Source: Zygaena filipendulae | Taxonomy: Eukaryota > Arthropoda > Insecta > Lepidoptera > Zygaenidae | Reading direction: 5' to 3' | NCBI GenBank assembly: GCA_907165275.2 | Contig: OU015666.1 | Coordinates: 402,001 to 466,000 of the forward strand | Length of the DNA: 64,000 bases | In this document: piece after piece, positions 22,601 to 32,653 of the stretch | Layout of the letters: each line of letters opens with the position of its first letter | Numbering within the stretch: the first letter of the stretch is position 1 | Translations under genes and position numbers: made by a program | Notes under the pieces: generated by a model | What the model was told of the DNA's origin: nothing | Databases searched by the model: none | The model's input: the letters and a program-made list of their open reading frames with translations, nothing else

Positions 22601-23488
22601 GAATACACTTTATTGTACACCACAATAATGTTACAGTGTGTTAACAAAAACTTATAACTAAAGGCATACAAAAGGCGGTCTTATCGCTTTACTAGCGATC
22701 TCTTCCAGACAACCTTTGGGTGGACAGGACAAATACAGAAAATTTATATGTTGATAGGTAGAACAGGAATCATAAAATAATACAAATATGCACATAGAAC
22801 ATAAATATAACAAATAAAAATACATAAAAAGATATACAAAGATACACGCATAGATACCTATAAAATATACATACAGAAAAATATATATAGATAGATAAAA
22901 TACATAATGTGATTACATACAATATATTATATATCAACAGCATACGTAACTAAAATAAAAATAAATAATAATTAATACGTTACATACATGGATACATAAA
23001 TACGCACTCACATATACATACATACGCATACATACACATACTCACATACAGATACATACATACAATGCATATACAGAAATACTTACATGCAGCTAATATT
23101 ACTGTTTATCAGTGAGGTAGTTACTCTTCACCAACCCCTTAAAAATAGATAAGTTTACTTTTTTGTACTAAGACTTATCAAAATAAAAACAGGTGTTTAT
23201 TAAAACAACTTTAAGTTTAATTTGTAAAAGTTTGCGCACTGACTAAAAAATGTTCCTGTATAGTGTATAGGTTCCTTTTTGGTAAAGTGGTAAGGACAAA
23301 ACTACCTGAAACCGCCCCTCAGGAGTGACAGTGGCGTATGGTATTCCGTAATAGCTGACGTGGGAGCCGTCCAGGGCGATCGTGCCTTGGACCTCGCCGC
23401 CGGAAACTCGCACGGGCAGCGTCGGCTGGCGGACGAAGCGAGCCGCCCACAGCGACCACAGCACTAACCATTTCAGTTTCGGCTTCAT
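19695..23488 (-). CDS. Carboxylesterase gene B (three coding exons, 542 aa)
   Basis: Spliced CDS: complement(19695-19866, 20713-21986, 23306-23488), with GT-AG introns at the same protein positions and phases as gene A (phase 0 after GRFQ, phase 2 after FAKY). The N-terminus (MKPKLKWLVLWSLWAARF) is signal-peptide-like and there is no ER-retention tail, so secretion is likely. The triad is Ser201 (GESAGA), Glu333 (NDAEGL) and His448 (ATHADE). The oxyanion hole is the canonical HGGG at 119-122. Cys82 and Cys97 probably pair. Exon 1 starts at a splice acceptor (AG at 23508-23507), so a noncoding exon lies upstream. Intron 1 holds a LINE tail and simple repeats. Shared gene structure and head-to-tail order with gene A indicate tandem duplication. 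The C-terminal exons differ most between the two genes. Confidence 0.93.
22062..22172 (+). mobile_element. Helitron-like 5' fragment in intron 1 of gene B
   Basis: AATGTGAGTTTGTTTGTTTG, CACGCCTCAACGGCTCAACC and GGGGTACAGAAAAGGACATA. The 3' half is missing. Confidence 0.65.
22486..22605. repeat. Perfect (GAATA)24 microsatellite
   Basis: Twenty-four uninterrupted GAATA units. It directly abuts the LINE 3' end at 22606, so on the minus strand it is the pentanucleotide tail of that retroelement, possibly expanded after insertion. Confidence 0.95.
22606..22720 (-). mobile_element. LINE 3' terminus (CR1/Zenon-like, 5'-truncated)
   Basis: Sense strand reads TGGAAGAGATCGCTAG, AAGCGATAAGACCGCCTTT, then GTGTACAATAAAGTG and the pentanucleotide tail. 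The clade is suggested only by the tail type; the 3' UTR matches 14167-14280. Confidence 0.6.
22721..23305. repeat. Low-complexity ATAC/ATACATAC-rich DNA within intron 1 of gene B
   Basis: Imperfect CATA and ACATAC runs (densest 22981-23065) with AT-rich flanks. The remainder up to the exon 1 donor holds nothing recognised. Confidence 0.6.
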
Positions 23489-23704
23489 ATTTCATAGCGA
23501 CATCTTCTGAAAATAAAATAATAATATTGATAATATTTTCCGACAGATTTTCAAAAGTGGTTGCACATTCTATTGCGTTCCTGAGTCAATTTGATATACT
23601 TATTACTTAATATAATTATTTTGATCTAGACATAATTGGAAATAGAGTACTGTAAAAGAATTTTTTTCAGGAATAAAATAACAGGATACTTAAATAATAA
23701 ATGA

Positions 23705-23790
23705 TGTAATAAATGACAGGATACTTTTTATCCCGGAATTTCCGCGGGAATACCGAAATTCATGCGAGTGAACCTCGGGGATCAGCTATT
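23705..23790 (+). mobile_element. Helitron-like 3' fragment
   Basis: GATACTTTTTATCCCGGAAT, TCCGCGGGAATACC and CTCGGGGATCAGCTA. Upstream of esterase gene B. Confidence 0.55.
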
Positions 23791-24044
23791 TGGTATAGGT
23801 GTAGGTTACACGAGTAAGCAATTTATACACGGGCCTTGTAATATATTATGTTCTTTTGTGTTTGCTAAGAAATTGATTTTTAATTAACAAATGTTACTCG
23901 ATAACTCACGACATATCTATCTTAAAACATTTGTTTAATGACATATCTAACGACCAACACATATGACACAAATGTCAATAACCTAATTGCGGCCATCAAA
24001 CTGTTCACACAAACTTGGCCCTTACTGACTGATATCTATACTTA

Positions 24045-24518
24045 TACTTATAATAAAACTGTAGAGAGGTGAATTCTGTACATTGAATATATATTCAAAA
24101 TTAATACTGGAGGATAAATGGTGATCGATACTGATGCCAAAAATGCAATCAGTAATTTTTTTGTCTGTCTGTCTGTATGTGCACGCATGGGGGTCAAAAA
24201 CTACTTACGGGATTTTAACCAAACTTGGTACGATTGTAGTCCATACTCCTGGGCAGGTTATTGGCTATATAACATAACGCTAAGACACATAGGAGCTGAG
24301 CAGTGACGATAAATTTGAAGCAAGTCGGATGAAAATGCGCTTTCGAGCTCTTATCCTCGCATACACACTCAATCGCGCAAAAACCGCTGAACGGATTTGG
24401 ATGAAATTTGGCATGCACGTTGTCAGGGGTACAGAGAAGGACATAGGGTACTTTTATCCTGGAATTCCCGCGGGAACTCCGAAATTACCGCGGGTGAAAC
24501 CGCTGGGCACAGCTAGTT
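24045..24518 (+). mobile_element. Long Helitron-like repeat, about 470 bp
   Basis: Begins GAATTCTGTACATTGAATAT, continues through TGTCTGTCTGTCTGTATG and CCTGGGCAGGTTATTGGC, and ends with the standard 3' segment ACCGCGGGTGAAACCGC then GGGCACAGCTAGT. The CCGCGG..CCGC stem about 10 nt before CTAG is the Helitron-type 3' hairpin. A related head occurs at 35.58 kb. Confidence 0.75.
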
Positions 24519-24769
24519 AAAGAATAAATAGATTTCTGGTCATTCGTATCGTACATAACTTTGTAGAAACTTCGATCAACTAATTACAAAAATGGATGTA
24601 GGTACGACTGATTTGGCAGTTCTTTGGCACATCTAAATAAAGTAGGTAATTGTTTTTCCAAGATTTCATGTTCACTTTGTTGTAACTTGCCAATAGATGG
24701 CGTGGTCAATAAATCTACACTTGCAGGACAACGTTTGTCGGGTTCTGCTTATCTATTTTGATTTATCCT

Positions 24770-24966
24770 AACAAATATTATGATTGTAAGTTTACTTGTT
24801 TGTTGGGTTGTTACGCTTTCATGGTTAACTACTCAACCAATCGTCAAGAGACATACACGTTGTCAGGGATACAGAAAAGGACTTACGTAGGGTACTTTTT
24901 ATTCCGGATGTCCCGTAACTAGCTACTTCAAAATTAACGGGAGTGGAACCGCGTGGTCAGCTAGTG
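24770..24966 (+). mobile_element. Diverged Helitron-like repeat
   Basis: TGTTACGCTTTCATGGTTAA, TTGTCAGGGATACAGAAAAG, GTGGAACCGCGTGGTCAG and a CTAGT end. Confidence 0.6.
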
Positions 24967-25560
24967 CTTAATATGTTGTGTTTAATTGTTAGAAATTTAA
25001 TATATTCTAATTACGTACCTTATCACAATCCATTTCTGATATCGTTCTGGACTAACACAAAATAAATAAGGCTAATTACACACAGCTTAAGTTTGACACG
25101 TATATTCCGTTCGGTAATTCCACGATGAATGTTGATGTGTCGGCTTGTGGCCACAGCTCACAACCGGTTTAACTTGACTTTCGTCCGAATCAGCGTAAGC
25201 GCACCGTTGAACTTTGCAGTTCGAAAATAACCCTTATTGGTTTCGAATTAAAACTGATAATCCAATAAAAGCAAATACCTATTTCGGAAGACGAGTAAAT
25301 TGAATATAACAAATTGATGTGCAGAAAAAGCAGTGATTAAAGATTTGCTTTATGGTTTTTTTTGTGTTTAAATATTTTATATCATCAGTTTCAAGATATA
25401 AGTGCATGGCAACGCGTCGACCAAGTTCCATAACCGGTTCTATTGCAAGTTGTGCCTAGCTTGCGTGTTACTTGTTCACTTTGCCGCGAATTTACTATCC
25501 TACACTAGGTACTGTCTAATGTCACCACAGATCACACGGAGAATGTGTAGGACTCAGTTT
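24967..25560. other. No recognised feature
   Basis: Intergenic DNA; short open frames here have no domain or splice context. Confidence 0.4.
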
Positions 25561-25784
25561 CCGCCGCACTCAGAGTCGACTTTAATGATTAGGTACTTAG
25601 TTAAGTATAGATTTTTAAAACAAAACTGCCACAATCAGACAAGTTTAATAAATTAACTAATTAAGTTACATCTCGTTAAATGCCAATTAACATTAATTTA
25701 TTAAACTTGTCTGATTGCGGAAATTTTGTTTTAAAAATCTATACTTAACTAAGTAATCATTAAAGTCGACTCTGAGTGCGGCCG
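25561..25784. mobile_element. Long-palindrome MITE, copy 4 (224 bp)
   Basis: Same termini as copies 1 and 2, with a TAGG-type insertion in the left arm (TTAGGTACTTAG) and a shorter loop. The right arm is nearly identical to that of copy 1. Confidence 0.8.
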
Positions 25785-25839
25785 AAAGACTTTTGTTGGG
25801 AACTTGTGCAGAAATGAATGCACTTAGGTATCTATATTT

Positions 25840-26165
25840 TTTTTTACAAATAGCTTTGCAAATTATGCTGTGTATTTGTGATGGAAATATGATGTTTGCA
25901 TAATAATGGTCTATTTGTGATGAGCAGAGTGTGAAAACAGTTAGGTAAATAATATCAAATACGGTATTCACCGGAAGGTTCTCGTTTTACTATATAACCT
26001 CGCATTGACTAGGATATTAAGGTTAAATTATGATAATTGCTTCAATCCGGTAAATCGAAATGCATCTCAAAAATGCATTTCAATTTAAATGAAAAAAAAA
26101 AAATTGACTTAACTATATGAACTTAGTTCCATTGGACTTCCCAGAAAGAAGACAGAAACACAAAA
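25840..26165 (+). repeat. Dispersed repeat shared with 38630-38960
   Basis: Common blocks: TTTGCATAATA, TTTTACTATA, ATATTAAGGTT / CTATTAAGGTT, CGAAATGCATCTCAAAAATG / CAAAATGCATCTCACCAATG, and GACTTAGTTCC. Family unknown. Confidence 0.55.
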
Positions 26166-26333
26166 AACTGACTGTGCAAATGAGTCTGTGTAAGCGGTAT
26201 TTTACAATGGTAACCAAAATAACTAAAGGGCTCTCGGCCACAACTCTGCAGTATAAAATGATCTGTGACTCTGCTAATAACTATACTGGGTGACTTTTTA
26301 TACCGTCTTGAAAAAAATTGGACGTGATAGGTA

Positions 26334-26385
26334 AATGAAATAGAAGCCTCAGGCCTGAAATTCTGCCTGAGGCTTCTACTTCATT
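26334..26385. other. Compact hairpin, 21-bp stem with one mismatch and a 10-nt loop
   Basis: Arms 26334-26354 and 26365-26385 are complementary except at 26340/26379. The core is TAGAAGCCTCAGGC / GCCTGAGGCTTCTA. No terminal repeats or duplicated flanks mark it as a MITE. A small RNA precursor is possible but unproven. Confidence 0.7.
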
Positions 26386-26840
26386 CTGTTCTGAAATTAA
26401 CCCACCAATATACACGCTTAATTTATAATCTATTTTTCATATTAAAACGTTCAAAAAGGTAATAAAAAATAATTAAAATAATTCAAACTCGTAACCATTG
26501 TCACCCTAATAACGTGATAAAATAGGTAAAGTAAGTCTAGTCTCATCTTCAAGGACACTCGCACGCGCCGCACCCCGCTCTCACCCACCCTCTCCGGTCA
26601 TCCGCCATGTAGGGTGTATTTAATTTATGAATGTTATATGATTTTCGGAACTTTCGTAATCGAAGTGCTAGTACAAAAATACTGTCGTCCATGGATTCTA
26701 TGCCACTTACACATCACGTCATATTTTTATCAAGACGGTAAAGGATTTCAACCGGTATAAGTTAGTTATTAAAGCATTTTGTTTCCTAACTATACGATCT
26801 GCTGCAGCCATATTTGAGAGTAAATTGAACTATATGTAGG
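26386..26840. other. No recognised feature
   Basis: AT-rich with a short GC-richer stretch (26560-26610). The phrase CAAGACGGTA (26733-26742) echoes ACCGTCTTG (26302-26310) in inverted orientation, so a small repeat may span both. Confidence 0.35.
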
Positions 26841-27591
26841 TATAAGTACCTTTATTTTTTGACCCAGGGAAAATGCTTGATGCATACCACCACCCTGGGG
26901 CGGGCGATGGTTATGTGGGACTCCGCCCTGAAAAAGGCGACCTACCCACTAAAAACCCTGGAGTGTTCGCCGCCTCCGCGCCTGTTGCCGGGGCCACGGG
27001 AATCGCTCTCGCATGCTCCGCAGCCCCGACAGCGCCAGCCCGAAACGGGCTCCGTCTTGAGGGGCCCGCTAGTGCCCCTCATCGATGATGATGATGATGC
27101 CCGCCATCGTCTCCTTCTCGGGGACTCTATGTGAGCGGGCGCCAGACGGCTCCATGTCCAACGCCTGAAGTCCCCGGCGGCGGGTCAGGTCTGTGGCCCC
27201 GCCGCCCACCACGACGGCCGCAGGGGGTGAGTAGAGCGGTTTAGACCTCCCACAGCCGCCATTCACCGGTGACGGCCCCGGACCCTCAGCTGCGGTACTC
27301 CCCAGGAGGACCGCTGCCCGCCTCAGCAACGCCGCCACCCAGCAGGGCAGCAGCGCCACCTACATAGGCCGCCTCGACCCGAACTTGCCTCCTGCAAGTC
27401 GGGGAAGCGGCCCCGTCTCGTGCCTCATACCGGGCGCGGCGCCGCGCCTCCAGCAGCAGCACCGCACCCCGATATTCCGGCCCGCCTCTGGGTTCCTCTT
27501 AGCTTCACCGTGGGTGACCAGTCCACGGCTACTAGAGCCCCCCCGCCACGACAAGGCGGGAACCCAATTCGGGGGGGAGATATAAGTACCT
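26841..27591 (-). mobile_element. 729-bp non-autonomous retroelement with 11-bp target-site duplication
   Basis: TATAAGTACCT occurs at 26841-26851 and 27581-27591, directly flanking a GC-rich insert in AT-rich DNA. On the minus strand the insert ends GGGTCAAAAAATAA, a poly(A)-like 3' tail. Its 5' end (27489-27580 on the plus strand) matches the leader of the R1-clade element at 4512-4590, sharing TTAGCTTCACC/TTGGCTTCACG, GCTACT..AGCCCCC and GCCACGACAAGGCG. There is no reverse transcriptase, so mobilisation by an R1-like partner is inferred. Confidence 0.75.
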
Positions 27592-28747
27592 AGCGCAACT
27601 AAGATAATTTGCACCGTAATTATAATATCACTCTGATAACTTGCGCAGTTTGAATTGATGAATAATTCGGGGACAAAGGTAGGGTCCTCACCCTTTTTGA
27701 AACCCCTCCGTATTTACCTTCACACTGGCATCGCTACTGAGCCAGATAACATACTATACCATACCCAATACCCATATACATTTCTAAAAGAACTTTAAAT
27801 TAACATACCTAATGTTGAAAATTAAAACGTTCCCTTCAGAATTAATCCGTGTTTTGTATTTAGATAAATTTCCGATTCGTGTTACGAACATTAAGTATAC
27901 CACATTACACTCTGTGCCACAGAGAAAATAATATATACTAGAGAGGTCATGTAGCCGAGGCAGGTGGGCCACGGTTTTACGGGAAGTAAGAGCAAATGAG
28001 CAAGAGAGAGAATGAAGTTCTGGGATAGTTTTCTAACTATATTTTATTTTAATATACTATATTTCACTTAAAAATTATTAAATGTATTAAATACAAATTA
28101 TATTTACCTACCTACTGGGTAAAATAGCATCATTTTCATAAACCTTGGTGGTTTCTTAAGTTATTAAGCTATGTTAGCTGTCTTTTTTAATGTAATTTTT
28201 GTTTTGGTAAATAAAGAGAAAAAAAAACTATCCCATAACTTCTTATGCTGCCATCCTATCAAATAGGCATAAGTATTTCACAATAGTCCTAAAAGTGTGA
28301 ATTTTGAAACCTGTGGTTAAGTAAAAACGTAAGCAAATGGCATTTAATATTACGTCAGAATATTTTGTGCGTGACGAATAGTTTTGTGTACGAAAATCAC
28401 CCGGCGACACTGGTTTTCGTACTAAAATACGTTGATGTCCTTTCTATACGTTTTGCACTCTGTTCCGTACCCGTCCCCTGGTCTCCGAGGCAACAGATTC
28501 ACCGTCATTTGGAAAAGTAAGCCGCTTACGGACCCGCCTCTTATTGAACCGGCGGCTGAATGGCGCGGGTTGAATGAGTGAGTGAGTGAGTGTACGGATC
28601 GAGGAACTATCCGCTCTAATCCCGGACCCTTTGGCGGATGAGCGGAGGCGGTGTTCCGCACACCTTTCATCGGTTAGTGCGTCATTAACGATTTTTATTG
28701 CGGTCCACTCGGGCGACGTGTAGCCTTTGCAAAGGGCATGATGACAA
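27592..28747. other. No gene supported; one small hairpin
   Basis: GTACGAAAA (28388-28396) and TTTTCGTAC (28414-28422) form a 9-bp stem. A TGAG tetranucleotide run lies at about 28573-28592. Open frames across 28422-28863 show no domain. Confidence 0.4.
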
Positions 28748-28991
28748 GGTATGAAAATCAAAATTCTATTTAGTCCGTCAGTTAGATAGGTAAAAAAATA
28801 ATAGACACGTATTTTTTGCTTATTCGAATTATTGAAAAAAATACTTAGATAAAACGCATTCAAGTTTAGGAGTGGGGGGTCGCGACGTCCTAACTAAGTA
28901 TAAAGTATAAATTACAACTCAATTTATCTCCTTTATTTTTTTTAATCTACAAGACGAACTAAAATTTAAAATTTACTCATCATGCCGAATC
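28748..28991 (+). mobile_element. CRE-carrying MITE, copy 2 (internally deleted)
   Basis: TATTTAGTCCGTCAGTTAG and CTACAAGACGAACT are retained, but the segment with the second TGACGTCA is lost and the first is mutated (CGACGTCC). Confidence 0.6.
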
Positions 28992-29025
28992 TGCTCGGGC
29001 TACCACCCCCTTAGTCAAGTCGACA

Positions 29026-29354
29026 ATAGGGATGTTGACTACTTTTGAAAATCAAAATTCTAATTAGTCCGTCAGTTAGAAAATAAAAAAAACAACAAGC
29101 CTAAGTTCAAGCTGACAGAACTGGCGAGCAGCACCGTGTGTAATATTACATAAAAGTTTAGGGTGAGGGGCTCGTGACGTCACTAACCGCTAAAACCGCC
29201 ATACAAACTGTCCGGATAGTGAAGTCACGCGGAATTTCAACACAACGTATCGCCGTTATTTTTTGATTACGTACAAAAAAAAAATACGTGTTTCTTAATT
29301 TTTATTTTTATCTACAAGACGGGCTAAAAAAAAAATTAGCCAACATGCCCATTG
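29026..29354 (+). mobile_element. CRE-carrying MITE, copy 3
   Basis: ATAGGGATGTTGACTACTTT start and AGCCAACATGCCCATT end. One TGACGTCA is intact (about 29176); the second has become TGAAGTCA. Confidence 0.7.
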
Positions 29355-29520
29355 CTATACAAAACTAAGGAACTTACCGTCATGTCACGTCGTCACGAGG
29401 ACTTGGACCACAGAACACACCTACCCTAACCTTGGACTCTAGACTGGACGTTTTGTCGTATCTAACCACGTGACAGCTATATCTACCCACTTTGCGTCGC
29501 TTCAAATATTAACTTTATTT

Positions 29521-29697
29521 TCTATGTGGTTTGTTTGTTTGTTTACGCTTTCACGCGTTAATTATTCAACCGATCATCATGAAATTTTGCACCCACGTTG
29601 TCAGCAATACCTACAGAAAAGAGGGCCTTTTTATCCCGGAATTTTCTCGGAAAATTCGAAATTAATGTGGGTGAAACCACGGCGTACAGCTAGTCGC
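29521..29697 (+). mobile_element. Helitron-like repeat
   Basis: TTTGTTTACGCTTTCACGCG, ATCATGAAATTTTGCACCCA, CTTTTTATCCCGGAAT, GTGAAACCACGGCG and an ACAGCTAGT terminus. Confidence 0.7.
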
Positions 29698-30384
29698 ATC
29701 ATTAAGAAGAAAAATTCGATTTTTCTTGTATGTTTGTAATGGAACTCATAAACTACCTAACCGATTTAAAAAATTCTTTCATTGCTACATAACTACTAAC
29801 TACTAACCACGTGTTCCTGAAGGGGACTCGGACTACGGGAACTCTGAAATTACCGGGAGTGTACTAATAACCAGTAATTTACAATGTACAGTAGTAAAAC
29901 ACCTAGGCAAAATTATTATATTTACCCACCACAAAGAAACGCCCAAGTTAATCCGTATTCGGCAATAAAGATTAAAACGCATTGTTCGGCGCGCGTCGAA
30001 AAATCCACAAAACGTCGTAAATCCGGTGGCGAAATGGCCGGAATCCGCGTCCCCGTACACTATTTACCATAATCCCGTGTTATCGGCGCTGCGCACACGG
30101 ACATATTTCGCGGGCCCCCAAAACTAGTCGGTAATCGGTCGAAGTGCGCGGTGTGCGCCCGCCCTAGAGCGACAGTAATGGCCGATCGAAAAATACTGGC
30201 CGGATAATGGACGGACTTTATCGTTATTAATGTTTATTTATAAATTATAATTTTTATTGATAGGTTAATTTTTATTTATTTTTTATTTTATTATATCAAC
30301 TGTAAAAGAAAAAAGTTATGATAAACCTTCTGTCTTTTTTACAATTCAGGCAGAGTTTCATCTCAATCGATCTAAGGAAGAAGT
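29698..30384. other. Intergenic DNA with a CpG-rich pocket
   Basis: 29985-30205 is strikingly richer in CG dinucleotides than its surroundings, but no TATA, splice donor or coding frame could be tied to it. Confidence 0.35.
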
Positions 30385-30725
30385 AATGATCATTTTTCAT
30401 TACTCATACTCGGAAAGTAGGTCTGAAGTTGCCTGAGAAGCGGGTTGAAAGTAACACTTTTCAGCCCTAGGGAGAATCGCTTTCAACTGACAGCTGGATA
30501 CTGCAGAAACTCAAGTTTGTTTTTTATGTCATAGGGGGCATACTTACTGGCCAGTAGCACACCTAATGGTTGATTTATGTAAAATAAAATTCACTCATTT
30601 TTTTCTTAAGCTAATTCCTATTTTTATTTTGACTTTCCTTGCATTTGTAATGAAAAGCACAGTGTTATCCTCGGGAGAAAGACTACTTCACCCTAGGATA
30701 ACAATGTACTATTAAATTATTAACC
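30385..30725 (+). repeat. Dispersed repeat shared with 48480-49095
   Basis: Two blocks match the later copy: CATTACTCATACTCGGAAAG through CCCTAGGGAGAATCGCTTTC, and CTAATTCCTATTTTTATTTT through CACAGTGTTATCCTCGGGAG and CCTAGGATAACAATGTACTA. A SINE 3' fragment (TGTCATAGGGGGCA, 30527-30545) interrupts it. Confidence 0.6.
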
Positions 30726-31092
30726 AGAAAGCAAGGAATTGGGGTGCCGCAGCCGGCGTCATTTTCAAATACATAATTACATATAATATAATATCCCTAG
30801 TAACATTTTACGTAAGAATTTTGTTGGGCCTATGTTTATGGTTCGGGTGGCCAACGGTTAGACTTGGCCGCCTAAATAACGTTATTTCTACAAATATTTT
30901 CAACGTTGGTCCACCGCCGCAGATCATACACAGAGCCAACCAACCGCCTTACAACCACTAACCAACCAAAGTTTGCAGATGTTATACTGTAGGGCTTTCG
31001 TTACTTTGCCAACCAAAGCCCAACTGTTTTTACACCTACCGTGGGCCAATGTGTCCATAATGGTTGTGGGCCCAGCGACAGATTGACATTAA

Positions 31093-32240
31093 GGGCCCAA
31101 CTGCTATTTTTTATGTAGGCCCACCAAATTTTTTACTACTAAGGGCCTACGTGTGAATGTAGATGTAGGTTTCGAGTAGCTTTATTATATAGGGCCGATG
31201 TATGATTTACAACATGGGCCCAACTGCTATTTTTTTATGTAGGCCCACCTAATTTTTTAGTACTAAGGGCCTACGTGTGAATGTAGATGTAGTTTTCGAG
31301 TAGCTTTATTATATAGGGCCGATGTAAGATTTATAACATGGGCCCAACTACTATTTTTTTATGTAGGCCCACCTAATTTTTTACTACCAAGGGCCTACGT
31401 ATGCATGTAGATGTAGGTTTCGAGTAGCTTTAGTATAAAGGGCCGATGTAAGATTTACAACATGGGCCCAACTGCTATTCTTTTATGTAGGCCCACCTAT
31501 TTTTTTACTACTAAGGACCTACGTATGAATGAAGGTGTAGGTTTCAAGAAGCTTTATTGTATAGGGCCGCTGTTAAGATGTATAACAGCGGGCCAACTAC
31601 TGCTTCCTTATGTAGGCCCATCTAATTCTAATCTGTGAAGGGCCTACGTGTGAATGTAGTTGTAGGAGAAATTTTGTAGATAAATTACTCATGGTTAGTG
31701 GCTGGGAGTAGCCCGACATGTGATTAAGCTGCTATTTGCACAAAACTTAAAATATTCACGTAAAACTTCGTTTTAGACACAGCCTCTTAGGCCAAGTTGA
31801 CAACCAATTTTACGTGACCGCGTGAGTCGTGACATGATTTGTTTCTTAGTGTTCTATCAGTTCTGTGCGTTAAAGATAATTTTTATTGGTTGTGAACTTT
31901 ATTTAAGTTTTGTGCAACATAGCAGCTTAATCACATGTCGGGCCACTCCCGGCTACTAACCGTGAGAAGTTTCTCTACAAAATTTATCCTACAACTACAT
32001 TCATACGTAGGCCCTCCACAGATTAGAAATAGATGGGCCTACCTAAGGAAGCAGTAGTTGTTGTTATACATCTTAACAGCGGCCCTATACAATAAAGCTA
32101 CTTGAAACCTACACCTTCATTCATACGTAGGTCCTTAGTAGTAAAAAATTTGGTGAGCCTACATAAAAAAATAGCAGTTTAGCCCATGTTGTAAATCTTA
32201 CATCGGCCCTATAATAAAGCTACTCGAAACCGGCTCGGGC
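31093..32240. mobile_element. Foldback element with tandem-repeat arms
   Basis: The left arm has tandem units starting GGGCCCAACTGC-type at 31093, 31216, 31340, 31464 and 31590 (period 123-126 bp). The right arm (about 31905-32240) is the reverse complement of roughly the last two units. An unrelated-looking loop (about 31760-31905) contains TTAGGCCAAGTTGACAACC. This resembles Drosophila FB-type foldbacks. No transposase is seen. Confidence 0.75.
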
Positions 32241-32653
32241 TGGTTTTTACTCGTCGCCGACAATATGTACCTACCTAACCTACAACAACTACTACTTTGT
32301 TTATATTTCACATATTATTATACGTTATTAATTATAGTAGGTAAGTAATTGAAATTTAAAGTGCCAAAAGTGGAAACACGTAATAGTCACTTGTATAAAA
32401 TAAACATTCCAAATTTTCACCCTGCAGCATCTTATAACATTTTTGTAACCAATAAAACAAGATGTTCTACATAATTCCAAAGATAATTTAATAACTTACT
32501 AATGCTTTTACACTAGGCAACTCATCGTTAAAAGATGTTTCTAAAAGTGGGTTCCAAATTATATTAGATCTTACTCGTTAATCTCAGTTGCAGTACCGCG
32601 CAGTAGGTACACATTAATAAATTCTTTCCTAATTTGTGATATTTTGGCGGCCA
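32241..32653. other. 3' flank of the cryptic minus-strand gene
   Basis: AT-rich; nothing recognised beyond the end of the foldback. Confidence 0.4.

Noticed and set aside
22302..22671. Frames reading ILFYSILFYS repeatedly
   Set aside because: Translation of the GAATA microsatellite.
26859..27614. Five overlapping GC-rich open frames on both strands
   Set aside because: They lie within the non-autonomous retroelement, lack any domain, and are open because of GC content.
31093..32240. Regular spaced repeats considered as a CRISPR-like array
   Set aside because: Units are about 124 bp with no spacer structure and the arms are inverted; the host is a eukaryote.
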